A stretch of 5,645 nt of DNA from Gammaproteobacteria bacterium (GTDB lineage Bacteria > Pseudomonadota > Gammaproteobacteria > GCA-001735895): positions 1 to 5,645 of the forward strand of contig WGBK01000363.1 of NCBI GenBank assembly GCA_015494335.1. The letters are read 5' to 3'. The position numbers were made by a program, and so were the translations under genes. Below are positions 4,724-5,645 of the stretch, piece by piece (the stretch's first letter is position 1; every line of letters begins with the position of its first letter). The notes beneath the pieces are model-generated. The model worked only from the letters and a program-made list of their open reading frames with translations, searched no databases and was not told the DNA's origin.

Positions 4724-5645
4724 ATGCCCATGCACAGCCTCAAACAGATCAGCGACGGCCTCGCCGCCGGCGACTTCTCCAGCGTGGAGATCACCCGCGA
4801 GCTGCTCGATCGCATCGCCGCCGCCAACCCGGCCCTCAATGCCTACATCACCGTCACCGACGAGCTCGCCCTGCAGCAGGCCGAGGCCGCCGACCAGGCC
4901 CGCGCCGATGGCCGGGCCGGCGCCCTGACCGGCGTGCCGCTGGCGGTCAAGGACATCTTCTGCACCGACGGGGTACTCACCACCTGCGCCTCGCGCATGC
5001 TGGAGAACTTCCCCGCGCCCTACGACGCCACGGTCATCGAAAAACTCAAGGCCGCCGGCACGGTAATGCTCGGCAAGACCAACATGGACGAGTTCGCGAT
5101 GGGCTCCTCCAACGAAAGCAGCCACTATGGCCCGGCGCGCAACCCCTGGGACCGGGAACGCGTGCCCGGCGGCTCCTCCGGCGGCTCCGCGGTGGCGGTG
5201 GCGGCCGGTCTTGCGCCCGCCGCGCTGGGCACCGATACCGGCGGCTCGATCCGCCAGCCCGCCGCCTTCTGCGGCATCAGCGGGCTCAAGCCCACCTACG
5301 GGCGGGTCTCCCGCTACGGCATGATCGCCTATGCCTCCAGCCTCGACCAGGGCGGCCCGATGGCACGCAGCGCCGAGGATTGCGCGCTGCTGCTGCAGGC
5401 CATGGCCGGCTTCGACGAGCGCGACTCCACCTCCATCGAGCGCGAGGTGCCCGACTACGCGGCAAACCTCGACCAGGAGATCGGCGGCCTGCGCATCGGC
5501 CTGCCGCAGGAATACTTCGCCGAGGGTCTCGACGATGGCGTGGCGCGGGTCATCGAGGCCGCGATCGACGAGTATCGCCGCCTCGGCGCCGAGATCGTCG
5601 AGATCAGCCTGCCCAACAGCGGCATTGCCATCCCCGCCTATTATG
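4724..5645 (+). CDS. gatA: Asp/Glu-tRNA amidotransferase subunit A, 3' end cut by the window
   Basis: About 307 codons of a protein usually near 485 aa are present; the frame runs off the right edge. It is the amidase-signature subunit of GatCAB, which releases ammonia from glutamine (or asparagine) and channels it to GatB to amidate mischarged Glu-tRNA(Gln) or Asp-tRNA(Asn). The Ser-cisSer-Lys triad is intact: K76 (PLAVKDIF), S151 (VPGGSSGGSA) and S175 (DTGGSIRQPA), with the spacing known from the S. aureus enzyme. Other family blocks are GKTNMDEFAMGSSNESS and GLKPTYGRVSRYGMIAYASS. Two in-frame ATGs exist, at 4724 (MPMHSL) and 4730 (MHSL). AGGGG overlaps the gatC stop region 13 or 19 nt upstream, favouring 4724, but the family N-terminus fits either. 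The gap to gatC is 16 nt; gatB is expected downstream. Confidence 0.97.
   Translation, partial: MPMHSLKQISDGLAAGDFSSVEITRELLDRIAAANPALNAYITVTDELALQQAEAADQARADGRAGALTGVPLAVKDIFCTDGVLTTCASRMLENFPAPYDATVIEKLKAAGTVMLGKTNMDEFAMGSSNESSHYGPARNPWDRERVPGGSSGGSAVAVAAGLAPAALGTDTGGSIRQPAAFCGISGLKPTYGRVSRYGMIAYASSLDQGGPMARSAEDCALLLQAMAGFDERDSTSIEREVPDYAANLDQEIGGLRIGLPQEYFAEGLDDGVARVIEAAIDEYRRLGAEIVEISLPNSGIAIPAYY

Noticed and set aside
4697..5125. A 142-codon minus-strand frame antisense to gatA
   Set aside because: GatA on the plus strand has all catalytic residues; the opposite frame is Gly/Ala/Val-rich shadow.
1..5645. CRISPR arrays, tRNA or rRNA genes, insertion sequences
   Set aside because: No regularly spaced repeats, tRNA-like cloverleaf or transposase frame was seen on either strand.

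Overview
The window is a GC-rich stretch of bacterial chromosome, most likely from a gammaproteobacterium. RNase D, MreB, MreC and MreD all read as gammaproteobacterial proteins. The divergent arrangement gatC-gatA / mreB-mreC-mreD is the one I know from Pseudomonas and relatives. I cannot name a genus.

Layout, left to right. Positions 1-467 form a more AT-rich accessory patch on the minus strand: a complete 79-residue RelB-type antitoxin gene with a well-formed promoter and a hexad-repeat operator, followed by a RelE toxin gene that breaks off after about 23 recognisable codons. Positions 468-1616 hold rnd (RNase D, minus strand, TTG start). A 76-bp spacer with a repeated 10-mer separates it from mreD (1693-2172), mreC (2169-3080) and mreB (3154-4200), all on the minus strand and transcribed in the order mreB, mreC, mreD and then perhaps rnd. 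Positions 4201-4419 are a divergent promoter region. On the plus strand follow gatC (4420-4707) and gatA (4724 to beyond the window end); gatB would be expected next, outside the window.

Functionally there are three blocks. MreB, MreC and MreD belong to the elongasome, which directs lateral wall synthesis and rod shape: a cytoplasmic actin-like filament, a periplasmic scaffold and a membrane partner. GatC and GatA are two of the three subunits of the tRNA-dependent amidotransferase that makes Gln-tRNA(Gln) and/or Asn-tRNA(Asn). RNase D trims tRNA 3' ends. The RelB/RelE remnant is an accessory module next to this housekeeping block.

Most of the window is ordinary core genome, and I see no clear new multigene system. 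The points that merit a second look are the relB gene with an intact-looking operator but a destroyed toxin, the odd junction inside relE, the repeat-like spacer between mreD and rnd, and the position of rnd directly behind mreD.
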